64,000 nucleotides of DNA from Chrysomallon squamiferum (Eukaryota > Mollusca > Gastropoda > Neomphalida > Peltospiridae), in the NCBI GenBank assembly GCA_012295275.1, contig CM022678.1, positions 11,943,329-12,007,328 of the forward strand. Reading direction: 5' to 3'. A program made the position numbers and the translations under genes. Below, in pieces: positions 9,651 through 20,760 of the stretch (position 1 is the stretch's first letter; the number at the start of each line of letters is the position of its first letter). Below the pieces are notes generated by a model. The model was not told where the DNA came from. It saw nothing but the letters and a program-made list of their open reading frames with translations, and made no database searches.

Positions 9651-9678
9651 CGACATTTTCGCAAAATAAAGCCGCCAT
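9651..9678 (-). pseudogene. Duplicated exon 1 of the TFIIS-domain gene
   Basis: MAALFCENV followed by the donor GTCG|GTGAGA, on the minus strand in the same ATGGCGGC context as at 5948. Its promoter is duplicated too, so transcription from here could splice into the intact exon 2 at 5509 and skip the degraded copy. Whether it does cannot be told from sequence. Confidence 0.5.
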
Positions 9679-9990
9679 TGCAAGTGCTTGGCTGCTTGCT
9701 AAACATCAATATTTCTTATGAATTATAAATAGCCGTTACTTGATTGAGAAATATTTATTTAAAATGTATTTTATAGCTGAAATAGAACAGCATACCATAA
9801 TATAAATTATAACACACCATGAACAAATGCAAAAACATATTAAAATATATTACAATGACGACTGTTTCATTAGTTTTCTCTTTCATTTCATTCTCGATAG
9901 TCATTTTTTTCTCAAACATCTGAGTAATTAATTTTCGATAGCATGTGATTTTGGTAGCTTTTATAACAATATCTTCGTTTAGGTTGCTCA

Positions 9991-10022
<32 letters not shown>

Positions 10023-10450
10023 AGATAGATAGTTGGATAGAGAGTAGTATCCTCAATGCGGCATAATTGTTTACTTTTATTTGGTACCTTAATCATTTTC
10101 AACGCAAAATTAAAGAAGAAGAAATGAATGTTTTAATTAAACAAAAACAAAAAAAAATAGAATATTTTTATGCATTTAAACAACATTTCTTTGATTATCT
10201 CTAATTTAAATAGGGTACTTTTTTTTTTCGAGGCGGGATATTTAAATACGTTAACGTCGTTCATACATGACGTCATTGTTTTGTAATAAAACAGAAGTCG
10301 CATAACGTTTTGTTATCGTGTTTTCAAAATTTTCGAAGGTAAAAACTGTTTGAAGTAATGTTTAGTAACTGGGGATCAAACTCCTGTCAAATGACGTTCA
10401 ATAATATTTATTTATTTTTCGAAATGTAACGTGTTATAACTTGTAAACTC
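9679..10450 (-). promoter_or_regulatory. Duplicated promoter region, unit 2
   Basis: Aligns with 5949-6720 including catgacgtcattg near 10265-10280. Contains (AT)n and GATA repeats at 9993-10035. Confidence 0.35.
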
Positions 10451-10459
10451 GTCACATGG

Positions 10460-10905
10460 TAGTTCCTTGACGTAACTGATTGTTTTTAAATTTCAAATAC
10501 TTATATTTACTTCAACAGTTTGCCAGCATTAGCATCCCTGTAGTATTAGCAATACCACACACATACACACACACGTTCACGAAAACATCACACATTTGCA
10601 TATAGAGATGGTGTATATGAACCTGCAACATTGTATATGCATCTGCGTATGCAAATCTTTTTCTGAACGTATGTATGTTTTCCTGAATATGTGTGTCTGC
10701 GTGCATGTGCATGTTAATGGCTGTGTGTGTTTCTGCAATTGTTCATATACACACACATACAGACACACACACACACATATATATTTGCATCTGCATATTC
10801 ATATGTACGACATGCATGCAGTCATCGAAATATATATGTATATATTTCCATGACTGCATGCATACAGAGTTGTGGTATATATTAGCCTGCACCGTTGTAT
10901 ATGGA
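10460..10905. repeat. CA/TG-rich minisatellite block, unit 2
   Basis: Counterpart of 6798-7255. Contains an inverted CATGCATGCAGTC / GACTGCATGCATAC pair around 10812-10865. Confidence 0.6.
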
Positions 10906-10916
10906 TCTGTATATGC

Positions 10917-11348
10917 ACCTCGACATACGAGTGCCCAACTTACGAATTTTACGAGTTATGAGCAGTCGCCCGGTCGATTTTTTGCTTTGCGATGCGACCG
11001 AAAATCCAAATTACAAGCGAGCTTCAGATACTCTGCCGCTAGTTGGTGCAACTAACAACACAAAATCCGACCATCGACCCTAAGAAAGTGAGTACAAAGG
11101 ACACTGCTGAGAAGAAGAAGCGGGTGATGTCCATTGAATTAAAACTTGAATTCATAGAAATACATGAGCGAGGTGTGCTGCATGTAGTCGACCTGGCTAG
11201 GCAGTACGAGCATAGTACTTCTACGATAAGTACCATACTGAAGCTGAAGGATTCGAAAAAGGCTGTAACTCCAACCATACGCGTTAAAATAATTTGTCTG
11301 ATCTTCAAGATTAATACACTTTACAAAAACAAATTTATTTCCTCAGAA

Positions 11349-11350
<2 letters not shown>
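10917..11350 (+). mobile_element. Tigger/pogo-like DNA transposon remnant, unit 2
   Basis: Same end sequence as at 7268 (cctcgacatacgagtgccc). The transposase start is open for about 75 codons: DPKKVSTKDTAEKKKRVMSI, ELKLEFIEIHERGVLHVVDL, ARQYEHSTSTISTILKLKDS. It is the better preserved of the two copies across the helix-turn-helix, but about 75 bp of the leader present in copy 1 are replaced. No DDE domain follows. A T-run of about 30 at 11351 closes it. Confidence 0.75.
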
Positions 11351-11386
<36 letters not shown>

Positions 11387-11529
11387 GTGTTTGTGATTTA
11401 TAAATACATTTTTCTTATTTAAAAAGACGATATTTAAATATATATATATATATACATACATACACACAATGGTACCTTGACTTACCAGAGCCCCAACTTA
11501 TGAGTTATATATATATATGTCTGTGTGTG

Positions 11530-11672
11530 TGAACAGTCCGATTCCAATACGCGATAAATCCATTTTCTTTGTTTTGAGAGAAATGACTATTTCTACTCTG
11601 GAGCTGATAGCATTTTATGTAACTAAGGTCTATAGTCTACTGAATAGAACAGCGGCGGATGAAGAATTTTGA
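11530..11672 (+). pseudogene. Conserved 46-codon frame, copy 2
   Basis: Reads NSPIPIRDKSIFFVLRE, then MTISTLELIAFYV, KVYSLLNRTAADEEF and TGA, open throughout. Placed 3.57 kb from copy 1, in the same relation to the Tigger remnant. Confidence 0.35.
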
Positions 11673-11779
11673 GGAAATTGATTATAGGGCGTTCAACGCC
11701 TGTCAACTGCTGAACTTTTGGTGGCGTATTTTTTTAAAATTTTGATTTTTTCGTTTATAGCGTTTTGGAATTAAATTCT

Positions 11780-12260
11780 CATATATGTATACATTCAGAC
11801 ACACACACACAGAGACACACACACACACATACATACATACATATATTTATCTCTTTGTGTGTGTATGTGTGTGTTACTACACCAAAAACACTAACCACTA
11901 CCATCAATAACATTTCACAAACAAGCACATATGGAAGTTCACACACATAAACACGCACAGTTATACACTTATATATGTGCCAGAATGCACACAGCCACAC
12001 TGCAATCATTCATATACACATACACAAACACAACCAAGTATCCATACACAAACAAATAGATGTACATACAAACGTGTACGTTTTCATGTATGTATACACT
12101 TACATCTCTTTATATATATACGTCTCTCTCTCTCATACACACAAACACACAGAGACATGCACACATATTCACATACACCATTATTGCATTGAGTTGAAAG
12201 TAATTAAATCATTATTTAATTATGTTAAGTAATTAATTTAATAATCTCGGCGTATTTTTT
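11780..12260. repeat. CA-rich block, copy 2
   Basis: Same landmarks as the block at 8220, ending in attatttaattatgttaag and ttaatttaataatct. Confidence 0.7.
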
Positions 12261-12289
12261 TTTATTTTTACTTTGGCGTTTATAACGTT

Positions 12290-12370
12290 TTGGAATTAAA
12301 GTCTTCATATATGTATACATTCACACACATATACATATATACATACACGTATCTTTGAGTCTCTGTTTCT

Positions 12371-12422
<52 letters not shown>

Positions 12423-12790
12423 TACCAGAAACACTTACTAACCACCACCAATGACATTTTACAACAATTTTCAAACCAGCACATATGGAAGCTCACACAC
12501 ACATATACACAAACAGTCATGTATGTGCCTGCACGCACACAGCCACACTGCATTCATTCATATACACAAACAAGTAGGCATAAACAAATGCATATACACA
12601 CCAATGTGAAACGTGTACGTTTTCATGAATGCATACACTTACATCTCTTTATATATACGTCTCACACACATACACACGCACACACACGCACACACACACG
12701 AACACATTCACATACACTATTATTGCATTAAGTCCAAACTTATTAAATCATTATTTAATTACATTAAGTACTTAATTTAATAAGCTAGGT
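12290..12790. repeat. CA-rich block, copy 3, with (GT)n at 12376-12420
   Basis: A further copy of the CA-rich block directly upstream of copy B. It shows that the block was also duplicated on its own. Ends at ttaatttaataagctaggtg, just before the splice acceptor of copy B exon 1. Confidence 0.7.
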
Positions 12791-12815
12791 GAAATGTTGT
12801 TATTGTTTTCTTCAG

Positions 12816-13668
12816 ATGGAGCAAAATATTAAGCTTTCATCAGATAAGAAGCATCGTCGACAAGACCATGATCATGATGAAAGTCACTTGAGTCGAATTA
12901 ATTTGACGGACCTCGGAATAAAAACTTCCGAGTCTATCGGCGTGATGATATCACGCATCCCTGCCATTTGTAATGGCCAACAACAGATGACAGCATGGAC
13001 TGACATCAAGGAAATATTTTTTCCTAAATGCTCGGGCCAACAATGCACTATCGTGGAAAATGCCCTGAAGGTTAAGCTTCAGTTCCCGAATAATGAACAA
13101 GAGGTGAGAAAGAGCTTGGCGACAGATGAGATCCACTTCATGGAAGGTCTCCATCTGGTTCCACCAGGAACACTGCTGGTTAACCTAGATGCATTTATAC
13201 AGAATTTGCCTGCTTTGATTACTATGGTAGAAGCAAAACATGATGTTTCCCAGGACCTAAGCAGGAATAAATGTGTTTATCGGAGCAGTGTAAGTGGACC
13301 GTCAGAACCACACAAACACTTTATTCTGACATATCTAAATATTCCAGTTCTTAGATTCTTCAAGTCTTCCGAAAATAGTGAAGAAGGATATTATGACATA
13401 CCACACCATAAAACGTGCCGGGTTAGTGAATGCAGTGTTGAGTCTGTGTTGAGGAATACTATTCCTGTCAGAGCTATATTGACGACCAGATCGGATGATG
13501 CAGCTGGAATCACTCCAGAACATTTTGTACCACTCCGATGTCTCCTTGACATATACCCAAACCTTTTGCTGCAGTCAATGAAGGTGTGTGCTGATTTTCA
13601 GTGTGGAAATCCAACCAAGGTGCTGCTACGGAGGTGCACCGTGGCAGAGGCTCAAGCATTATCTGCAG
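12816..13668 (+). CDS. Copy B, exon 1: N-terminal domains of the unknown lysine-rich protein
   Basis: An acceptor (ttgttttcttcag) is followed at once by an ATG, giving a 284-codon exon that ends in phase 1 at GCAG|GTATTT. I do not recognise the family. After a charged start (KKHRRQDHDHDE), residues about 41-140 form a domain with ISRIPAICNG, WTDIKEIFF, CS...C, then ATDEIHF...G and LLVNLDAFIQNLPAL. A second, weaker unit spans about 175-270 (YLNIPVLRFF ... LRCLLDIYP). The first unit resembles the C-terminal domain in exons 3-4 position by position. An ATG at 12789 upstream of the acceptor is in frame but probably intronic. Copy C has only scraps of this exon. Confidence 0.75.
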
Positions 13669-13724
13669 GTATTTAAAACAAAATTATCTGAAATTAACAA
13701 AAAAAATAATTAACCACGCGCATT

Positions 13725-13835
<111 letters not shown>

Positions 13836-13874
13836 TATCTACTTAAGAAGTGAAACAAATGTTTTCCTCCACAG

Positions 13875-14887
13875 ACATGAAGGAAGAAAAATATTTAACA
13901 ACGAACGACCTCTTGGTGCAGTATACCGACCCATTCTACCTGTTGAAGTGTCTTCAGGACAGAGCGCTAAAAACCATCAGAGAGGAAGTGACCTTAGAGG
14001 ACAGTATCAGTTCCTATACCATCGGCAGCATCAGCGACGACACAAGTATAACACTGGTGTCCTCCAGTGAGAGTGTATTTCAGCCACACGTAGACTCGTA
14101 CTCACCGACGTCGGAACCTAATTATGACGCTGACGTCGAGGAAGTGGATGGGAGTTCAGGTTACCATAACATCGATGATGAAGAGATTTCAGTGAAAGGA
14201 AAGGGTACATCTGTTTCTGAATCAGCTACCTTAGGCCGGAGAAAAGAGCCTTTGAAAAGACATTGTTGGTGTGTTGCCAAGAAACTCAGCAAGCCATCTC
14301 TGAAGGCAGAGGAAATGCAGAAAACCAAAACCAAGAAGGCGATTCAGAAAACAGGATCCACTGACAGTAAAATCACAAAATCCTCAGAGAACGCAAAACG
14401 AAAAGCACTGCTTCCTCTGATAAAGAAAACATCTGACGTGAAACAAAAGGAGAAACACGCAAAAAGAAAGAGGAAGCGAAAATGTCAGAAAGTCTCCAAA
14501 CAGCCTTCGTCCACCAGCTCAGTGGAAAACGCACCGAAGCTGTACAAAGTCCTGACAGCTTCGGAAGTAGCACAGCGATCTGCTGAGCTGGTGGCAAATG
14601 AAGTGAATTATGAAGATCGTACACATTCTTTCTTATACAAGACGAAACAAACACTACTGAAGGTTTTCAAAGCATCTAGTGTTTCTTTGCGGCTCTGTTC
14701 TTCGGAACCTGGAAAGGCAACCCTACATTCTGCAAAAAATCATTCAAGTATCCTTCGACGTTCATTAAATCCCGCTCAAAATACTGCCAGCAGATCCAGG
14801 GTGCGGAAAAGAACTGGAAGAAAAAACAGAGAAATTTTAATGCTGATAAGTCCCCAGCCAGAAACAAAAGCACCCTGGCTGATCTGA
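13875..14887 (+). pseudogene. Copy B, exon 2, first open part (ends at a frameshift)
   Basis: Starts after ttcctccacag with DMKEEKYLTTNDLLVQYTD, then an acidic Ser-rich stretch, KPLKR-type basic clusters and a strong bipartite-like nuclear signal (KHAKRKRKRKCQKVSK), then VLTASEVAQRSAELVANEV. Around 14822-14840 copy B has one base fewer than copy C (ggaagaaaaaacagag against ggaagaaaacaacagac). This throws the frame into a 20-residue tail and a stop at 14885-14887, while copy C reads on. The exon is therefore either a frameshifted copy or contains an assembly error in an A-run. Confidence 0.75.
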
Positions 14888-17400
14888 AAAACAACGCACC
14901 AGTTCAGATGAAAAAAGATAAAAAAGAAATTGGCAGACAATGTCCCAAGATAAAGTGTCCTCTCATAACGGCAAGAAAATTGGACGCCTTTCCAAAAATG
15001 CCGCAGAGAAAGTTTCCCAATGAAGACACTCGGTGTGTGCATGGAAATATTAAATCTGACAGTGGAACGAAGAAAACAGCTGCAGCTGAAAGAAAAGGAT
15101 CAAAAGTTAACAATAACTTTTCAAATGCTAGCCGGGTCGGCATTGAAGAGCAAAACTCTGAAAATGCTATATCCGAAGCTACGCTGCAGAAAACGGTTTC
15201 CAGAAGCCCTTTTTCGCAAAGTTTGGAATCACTGAAATCAGTGAACAGATGTCACGTAATAAAACAATCAACCATCGAAAATGCAGTGGTTGAGGAAATT
15301 TCCAAAACAAAGACACAGTGTTCAGCAGATCCTCTAACAGTTACAGAGGAAAAGAAAATCTCCCCGACAGAATCCTCAGATAACGTTTGTGATTCTGCTG
15401 TAATAAAAATTCTCGCTCAGGTTCCATCGCCTCCTGTAACAACTGAGAAGAAAACGCCTTCCCCACCGTTTTCCTCTCAGCGAAGCCCAAAGCTTTCTCC
15501 TTTGATGGTATCTGCGACGCGTATGCCTCTTCCTAACATCAAACAACAGATTAATCAGACACACGGGACGCCTCCACCACAGACAGGAGTCTCCACTTCT
15601 ATTGACAGAAGAAGAATGGGTCACGGTAGGCTACATTATGCAACGACAATGCCTTTTCCATCGTCAAACAGTTTTGTTCCGTTTCCACCCAAAACTGGAA
15701 TCAGATACTCTCAACCTGGAACTTCGGAGCATAAAGTACCCTACTCTGATGACATGCCTAACCGTTTAGTTGTGAACAGCAGATACGTCCGAAATAATAA
15801 GCAACAACCCAGCAGATTGGTAGGAAATTCTTGGAAGGACAAGAACCAGGCACCTCGAAAGGTCTCGACATTAAACCCATTAATAAAGGGTTCATCGCCT
15901 GAGCCACATCGCTTTATTGTTCTTCCCAAACTGCCACCTATTCAGAGAAATACTAAGCCTGAAAGTTTAAAATTGTCGACTGGAGAAAACACACCTCAAA
16001 CCACTGATGTGTTTGAATTAACTCCCAGGAGTGAATTACAGACAACGAAAAAGCCAGGTGACAAATCTAAGAGTATTGATCTTCATTTCCCTAAAAGGTT
16101 AGATGTTCCTTCACCTACACACCAAACTCCAGAGCTTGGAGACGAATCTAGTTCAGGTGTCAGTTCACCTGAAATCAGTGAGGATGTAGCAGATAAGTCT
16201 AACCACCTGAAGGACAACTGCAACACATACAGGAAATCAGATCTTAAAAATAACAGCTTCTGTGATGATTCTCTTGATGACCCTCATTCCTCGAAGATAA
16301 ATACAGTTACCAACAAGGACAACACTCAGATCCAGCAGAATCGGGTAAAGAAATCCTCGAGGAATGAATGTACGTGCCACGCTACAGTATACAGGAAATC
16401 TAGCGATGACGGATCGGCGAAAAAACATCTGAAATTTCAATTTCACTTGTTATCCGAAAACTGCGTCATTCATTGCTCTAACAATCTTAGACAGAATAAT
16501 GATGAGAAGGCTGGTGGAAAGAAAGATGAGAAGGTTGGTGGAAAGAAAGATGAGAAGGTTGGTGGAAAGAAAGATGAGAAGGTTGGTGGAAAGAAAGATG
16601 AGAAGATTGGTAGAAACAAAGTTGGAAAGTTGGAAAAAAAGATGAGAAGGTTGGTGGAAAAGAAAGATGAGAAGGTTGGTATGAGAAGGTTGGAGGAAAG
16701 AAAGAGGAGAAGGTTGGAGGAAAGAAAGATGAAAAATAAAGATGGGCTGGAAAGAAAGATGAGAAAGTTGGAGGAAAGAAAGATGAGAAGGTTGGTGGAA
16801 AGAAAGATTGAGAAAGGATGGAAGGTTGGTGGAAAGAAAGATGAGAAGGTTGGAGGAAAGAAAGATGAGAAGGTTGGAGGAAAGAAAGATGAGAAGGTTG
16901 GAGGAAAGAAAGATGAGAAGGTTGGAGGAAAGAAAGATGAGAAGGTTGGAGGAAAGAAAGATGAGAAGGTTGGAGGAAAGAAAAATTGGAGGAAAGGAAA
17001 GAAAAGAAAGATTGAGAAGGTTGGAGGAAAGAAAGATGAGAAGGTTGGTGGAAAGAAAGATGAGAAGGTTGGAGGAAAGAAAGATGAAAGGTTGAAAAGA
17101 AAGAGTTGGAGGAAAGAAAGATGAGAAGGTTGGTGGAAAGAAAGATGAGAAGGTTGGAGGAAAGAAAGATGAGAAGGTTGGAGGAAAGAAAGATGAGAAG
17201 GTTGGAGGAAAGAAAGATGAGAAGGTTGGAGGAAAGAAAGATGAGAAGGTTGGAGGAAAGAAAGATGAGAAGGTTGGAAAGAAAAGAAAAGGAAAAGAAA
17301 GAAAGATGAGAAGGTTGGTGGAAAGAAAGATGAGAAAGTTGGAGGAAAGAAAGAGGAGAAGGTTGGTGGAAAGAAAGATGAGAAGTTGGTGGAGAGATAA
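14888..17400 (+). pseudogene. Copy B, exon 2, middle: proline-rich region and coding minisatellite
   Basis: From 14908 a frame of 738 codons continues what copy C encodes without a break: MKKDKKEIG..CPKI, GNIKSDSGTKKTAAAERKGS, the ESLKSVNR block also seen in copy A, a proline-rich part (PSPPVTTEKKTPSPPF, TGVSTSIDRRRMGHGRLHY), and a Ser/Thr-rich part without clear motifs. From 16498 it enters 24-bp repeats encoding GGKKDEKV. Small indels in the repeats move the frame between GGKKDEKV and MRRLEERK readings until a stop at 17122-17124. A further base is missing near 17385. Likely disordered and nuclear. No enzymatic motif seen. Confidence 0.65.
16498..17395 (+). repeat. 24-bp coding minisatellite (GGKKDEKV), roughly 35 units
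   Basis: Unit aaagatgagaaggttggagg plus aaag, with (t/a) variation at the ggtgg/ggagg position. It is stop-free in several frames: sense GGKKDEKV and MRRLEERK, and antisense FSSFFPPT and LSFLQPSH. This explains two antisense open frames of more than 330 codons that should not be taken as genes. Absent from copy A by deletion and from copy C by truncation. Confidence 0.9.
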
Positions 17401-17836
17401 ATGTTTTGGAAGAAAAGAAGAGAAACTGCGCAGCGAAGGTTACGGAAAGAAAAACGAAACGCATTTCGGTTAAAGACCGTATCATCGAAAGTGTTAAACA
17501 TCTTCATGAGATGAAACCAAATCGTTCTCCCGTTGCTGCTGCTGATGGAAAGATCACTTCTCCAGCTAAAACAAAAACAGCAGAAAAAGATGCCATCAGT
17601 CCATATGATAGGACAAAAAAGTCAGAAAAGCCTGACGTAGAACCTAAAATATCCGAAGCCATGGAAAAGAGAGGAGGAAACAAGGCTAATGGTGATTTGA
17701 AGTTGCCAGCATCTGACTTAAATGATGGAAAGAGAAAGTCATTGAGGAAACATGACAATAAAAAGGACATAGTTGGCAAAGATGATGTCTCAAAAGTTCA
17801 TTCAAAGACAGGGGTCAAAAACAATGGTAAAATAAG
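17401..17836 (+). CDS. Copy B, exon 2, last part
   Basis: An open frame through RNCAAKVTERKTKRISVKDR, SVKHLHEMKPNRSP, KDAISPYDRTKKSEKPDVEP, EAMEKRGGNKANGDLKLPAS and KTGVKNNGKIR ends at the donor AAG|GTAAAT. Copy A has the same block from ISPYD to KIR. The frame differs from that of the upstream 738-codon part by the repeat indels. The exon joins in phase to exon 3 (AG + A gives Arg, then YRPISSK). Confidence 0.7.
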
Positions 17837-18031
17837 GTAAATGATTAATTTTGACTTTTTTCTTTATTACTTTTAATTGTGTGTGTGTGTGTGTATATAT
17901 ATTATATATATTATGTTTTTGTTACTACTACTACTATACTATTATTATTACAATTATTTATTTATTTATTTATTATTATTATTTTTATATTTGAAATTTA
18001 AAATTTTATCTTTATTTTTCTCTAATCCTAG

Positions 18032-18254
18032 ATATCGACCTATCTCATCAAAAGCTAGTCCAGGCCCGAGCCTTTGTGGCATTGCCCTCTACAAGGACTT
18101 TGTCTTCCCCTATGTAACAGAAAATGGATACAAGTACGTACCTGTAAAAGATGCAACCAAGCTGTTTGATCGCTGCGCTCCACAATGCAGCATTGCCAAG
18201 AGTCTTTTGCGCAAAGATCCGGATCTTTGCAGAACACTCTGCAGCTGGGAACAG
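18032..18254 (+). CDS. Copy B, exon 3: first half of the C-terminal domain
   Basis: After tctaatcctag the frame gives YRPISSKASPGPSLCGIALY, then KDFVFPYVTENGYKYVPVKD, ATKLFDRCAPQCSIAKSLL and LCSWEQ. The only way to join the next exon in frame is a GC donor (CAG|GCATGT). The nearby GT choice leads to an early stop. GC-AG introns are a known minor class with otherwise normal U2 signals. Together with exon 4 the domain follows the pattern hydrophobic-G..YVPV.D...LF, then CS.EQ...F...G, then LI.LD.LLQ.MP, which recalls Ski/Sno/Dac domains but is not a confident match. Confidence 0.7.
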
Positions 18255-18520
18255 GCATGTTTTATGTTTTACCTCTTTCTTCTTCAGATATTTTTTCTGT
18301 GTCCCTCTCTCTTTTATTTATCTTCTTCCTTCTTTTCTTTCTTTATTTCTTTTCTTTCTTTTTCATTGTGTTTCTGCGTTGGAGTAAGAATTATCTTTTT
18401 AAAATGTATGGAATAAGTTGAATCCATAGTTAAAGAAATTTGAATGCACTTACAAAAGGATATTACGTAATTTTCACCTATTGAACAGAAGAAAGAAAGA
18501 AGAAGAAGATGATATAATGG

Positions 18521-18551
<31 letters not shown>

Positions 18552-18781
18552 TATTAGATAAAAATAAATAATATAAAGACATTTACAAAGTTTAGAAGCT
18601 TTAATTCAACCATAATATAGTTTTCATTATTTTCTCTTTTTATTATTTTGGTTTTATTTAACTTTATCTCCCTGTTTTATTTATTTATTTATTTTTATTA
18701 TTTTATCTGACACTATTTGAGTTCACTTTTAATCATTCTTTCTTTCCTTCTTGATTTTTTAAAATTATTTTGTCATTGCAG

Positions 18782-18973
18782 GCCTGTCTATTCGACACGA
18801 TAGGAATGAACGGCGATCAGTCAGTTGCTACGGGAGACGTGTTGATTCGTCTTGACCATCTACTGCAACAGATGCCACGCCTTACCACCATTGCCAGTGA
18901 AAAACACAAAGGCACAAAACTCAAAAGGAGCCAGGCGTGTAATTACAGACATTTTAATGACTGGCATACTTAA
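18782..18973 (+). CDS. Copy B, exon 4: end of the C-terminal domain and stop
   Basis: Acceptor ttgtcattgcag, then ACLFDTIGMNGDQSVATGDV, LIRLDHLLQQMPRLTTIASE, KHKGTKLKRSQACNYRHFND, WHT and TAA at 18971-18973. Nearly identical to 1201-1431 of copy A except the tail. Exon 3 plus exon 4 is about as long as the first unit in exon 1, supporting an internal domain duplication. Confidence 0.75.
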   Translation, partial: ACLFDTIGMNGDQSVATGDVLIRLDHLLQQMPRLTTIASEKHKGTKLKRSQACNYRHFNDWHT

Positions 18974-18989
18974 GGGATAATATATGCCC

Positions 18990-19206
18990 TTAAAACTGAT
19001 TTAGCTTTATGTATATATATATATTTTATGTTCCTCTGATAACTGTGATATTTCTAATGAACATTTGTGAATCTACTGTTCCAGCTGTGATATTTCGTTG
19101 ACATTAATGTCAAACAAACATTTGTAAATGTGGTGCAAAAAAATAACTTAAAAATCCCCACACAATAAAAACACTTTAAAAAAACCCCCCCCAAAAAAAC
19201 ACTTTC

Positions 19207-19256
<50 letters not shown>

Positions 19257-20385
19257 TCTTGTTTTCTAATTTAATTAATGTGAAATTAATGTAAAAAGAA
19301 AAGAAATATATATTATTTGTATATTACTGTCCCTGGTGACCAATACAGACTAAATACTTTATATTTTAGTTCATGTAAATTATCACCAGTATTAAGATGA
19401 AAAAAAAAAGAAAAAAAAAGTTAAAAAAAAATTCTGTTTTGTTTTCTAATTTAATTAATGTGAAATTAATGTAAAAAGAAAACAAATATATATTATTTAT
19501 AGATTACTGTACCTGGTGACCAGTAGTGACTAAATATTTTATATTTTAGTTCATTCAAATTATGATCACTTATGTGGTTAATTAACAAATTCCAAAAAAA
19601 AAAAAAAAACGGAAAATGTGAAATTGGTTTTTAAATCACCACAAAAAAAAATCCTCACATTTATTGTTAATCTTTATTTTATTTTTAAGTTGTGAGTTGT
19701 AAAAAAATTTCCATTTTTATCAACAAAAAAAAAACAACCCAAAAAAACCCCATTAATTAATGTGACAGTAATGTAAAAAGAAAACAAATATATATTATTT
19801 GTAGATTACTGTACCTGGTGACTAATACAGACTAAATACTTTATATTTTAGTTCATGTAAATTATCATCTAATGTAGTATTAACATAAAAAAACAAATAA
19901 AAAAAAAACATGTTTTTCCTTTTATATATATATAAAGATGTTGTTGTTCCTATTTTATTGAAAAAAACAGAAAAAGAAACAAAAGATTCTCTTTTATTTT
20001 GTAAAATAATCAATGTGACAGTAATGTAAAAAAAAAAAAAATATACATATATTTGTTGATTACTGTACCTGGTGAACAGTATAGACTAAATATTTTATAT
20101 TTTATCACCAGTATTTTTGTAAATTATTACCAGTTTTAATAAAAATTTTAAAAAAAATAAACCGTTTTTTTCTCTTTTATTTTGTAATTTAATAAATGTG
20201 ACAGTAATGTAAAAAAACATACAAAAACAACAAATATATATATTATTTGTTGATTACTGTTCCTGGTGACCAGTACAGACTAAATATTTTATGTTTTAGT
20301 TAATGTAAATTATCACCAGTATTAACATCAAATTTTTATTTTTTTTTTTTTTTTACATATTTTATTTTTTATTTTATGGATCCAG

Positions 20386-20418
<33 letters not shown>

Positions 20419-20540
20419 AAAAGAAAACCAAATCACTGTGTTTGTTTGTCTTTTTTTTTATTTGTTTGTTTTTATACTGCAAAATCTTTCTTTGTCGAGA
20501 ATGATAAATTTATAACTCGTGACGGTGACATTATTTTACA
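18990..20540. repeat. 3' flank of copy B: tandem A-rich repeat, about five units
   Basis: The same core as at 1880-2560 recurs near 19255, 19435, 19750, 19995 and 20180, separated by A-runs (for example 19210-19250 and 20390-20416). Length differences between the A and B arrays show unit gain or loss after duplication. Confidence 0.7.
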
Positions 20541-20552
20541 TTTTTATTTTAA

Positions 20553-20760
20553 ATGCTGAGTGAACTAAATAACAGTAATAGTAATAATAACAATAGTGTT
20601 CAAGTTAATAATAACAGTGATAATAATAATAATAGTGATGATGATGATAATAATGATAATGATAATAATAATACTGATAATAATAACACCAGTGATCTCC
20701 TAGCATTTATGGAAGGAATGGCGGGAATCGCGAGTCTGCTGCAAGTTAAATGAAGGGACG
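20553..20760. repeat. AAT/GAT-rich low-complexity tract at the right end of the A/B duplication
   Basis: A 66-codon Asn/Asp-rich open frame here is a translation of (AAT)n/(GAT)n repeats. The part after the repeat (agtgatctcctagcattta, gaaggaatggcgggaat) aligns with 2725-2765. So the homology between copies A and B reaches this point, abutting the last TFIIS-domain exon in A. Confidence 0.6.

Larger units (their letters stand above)
8835..12290. repeat. Tandem duplication, unit 2 (about 3.43 kb)
   Basis: Second copy of 5400-8832, slightly diverged by substitutions and short indels, with the same internal order. It has an (AT)n tract at 9993-10018 where unit 1 has unique sequence. Copy B of the lysine-rich gene follows after one further CA-rich block. 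Confidence 0.85.

Noticed and set aside
16470-17507. Antisense open frames of 345 and 332 codons (FSSFFPPT and LSFLQPSH repeats)
   Set aside because: They are complements of the 24-bp minisatellite in copy B. They have no start context and no splice support, and their limits coincide with the repeat.
20553-20753. Asn/Asp-rich 66-codon frame, like a prion-type domain
   Set aside because: It is a trinucleotide repeat. The homologous place in copy A (2700-2760) has no such frame.
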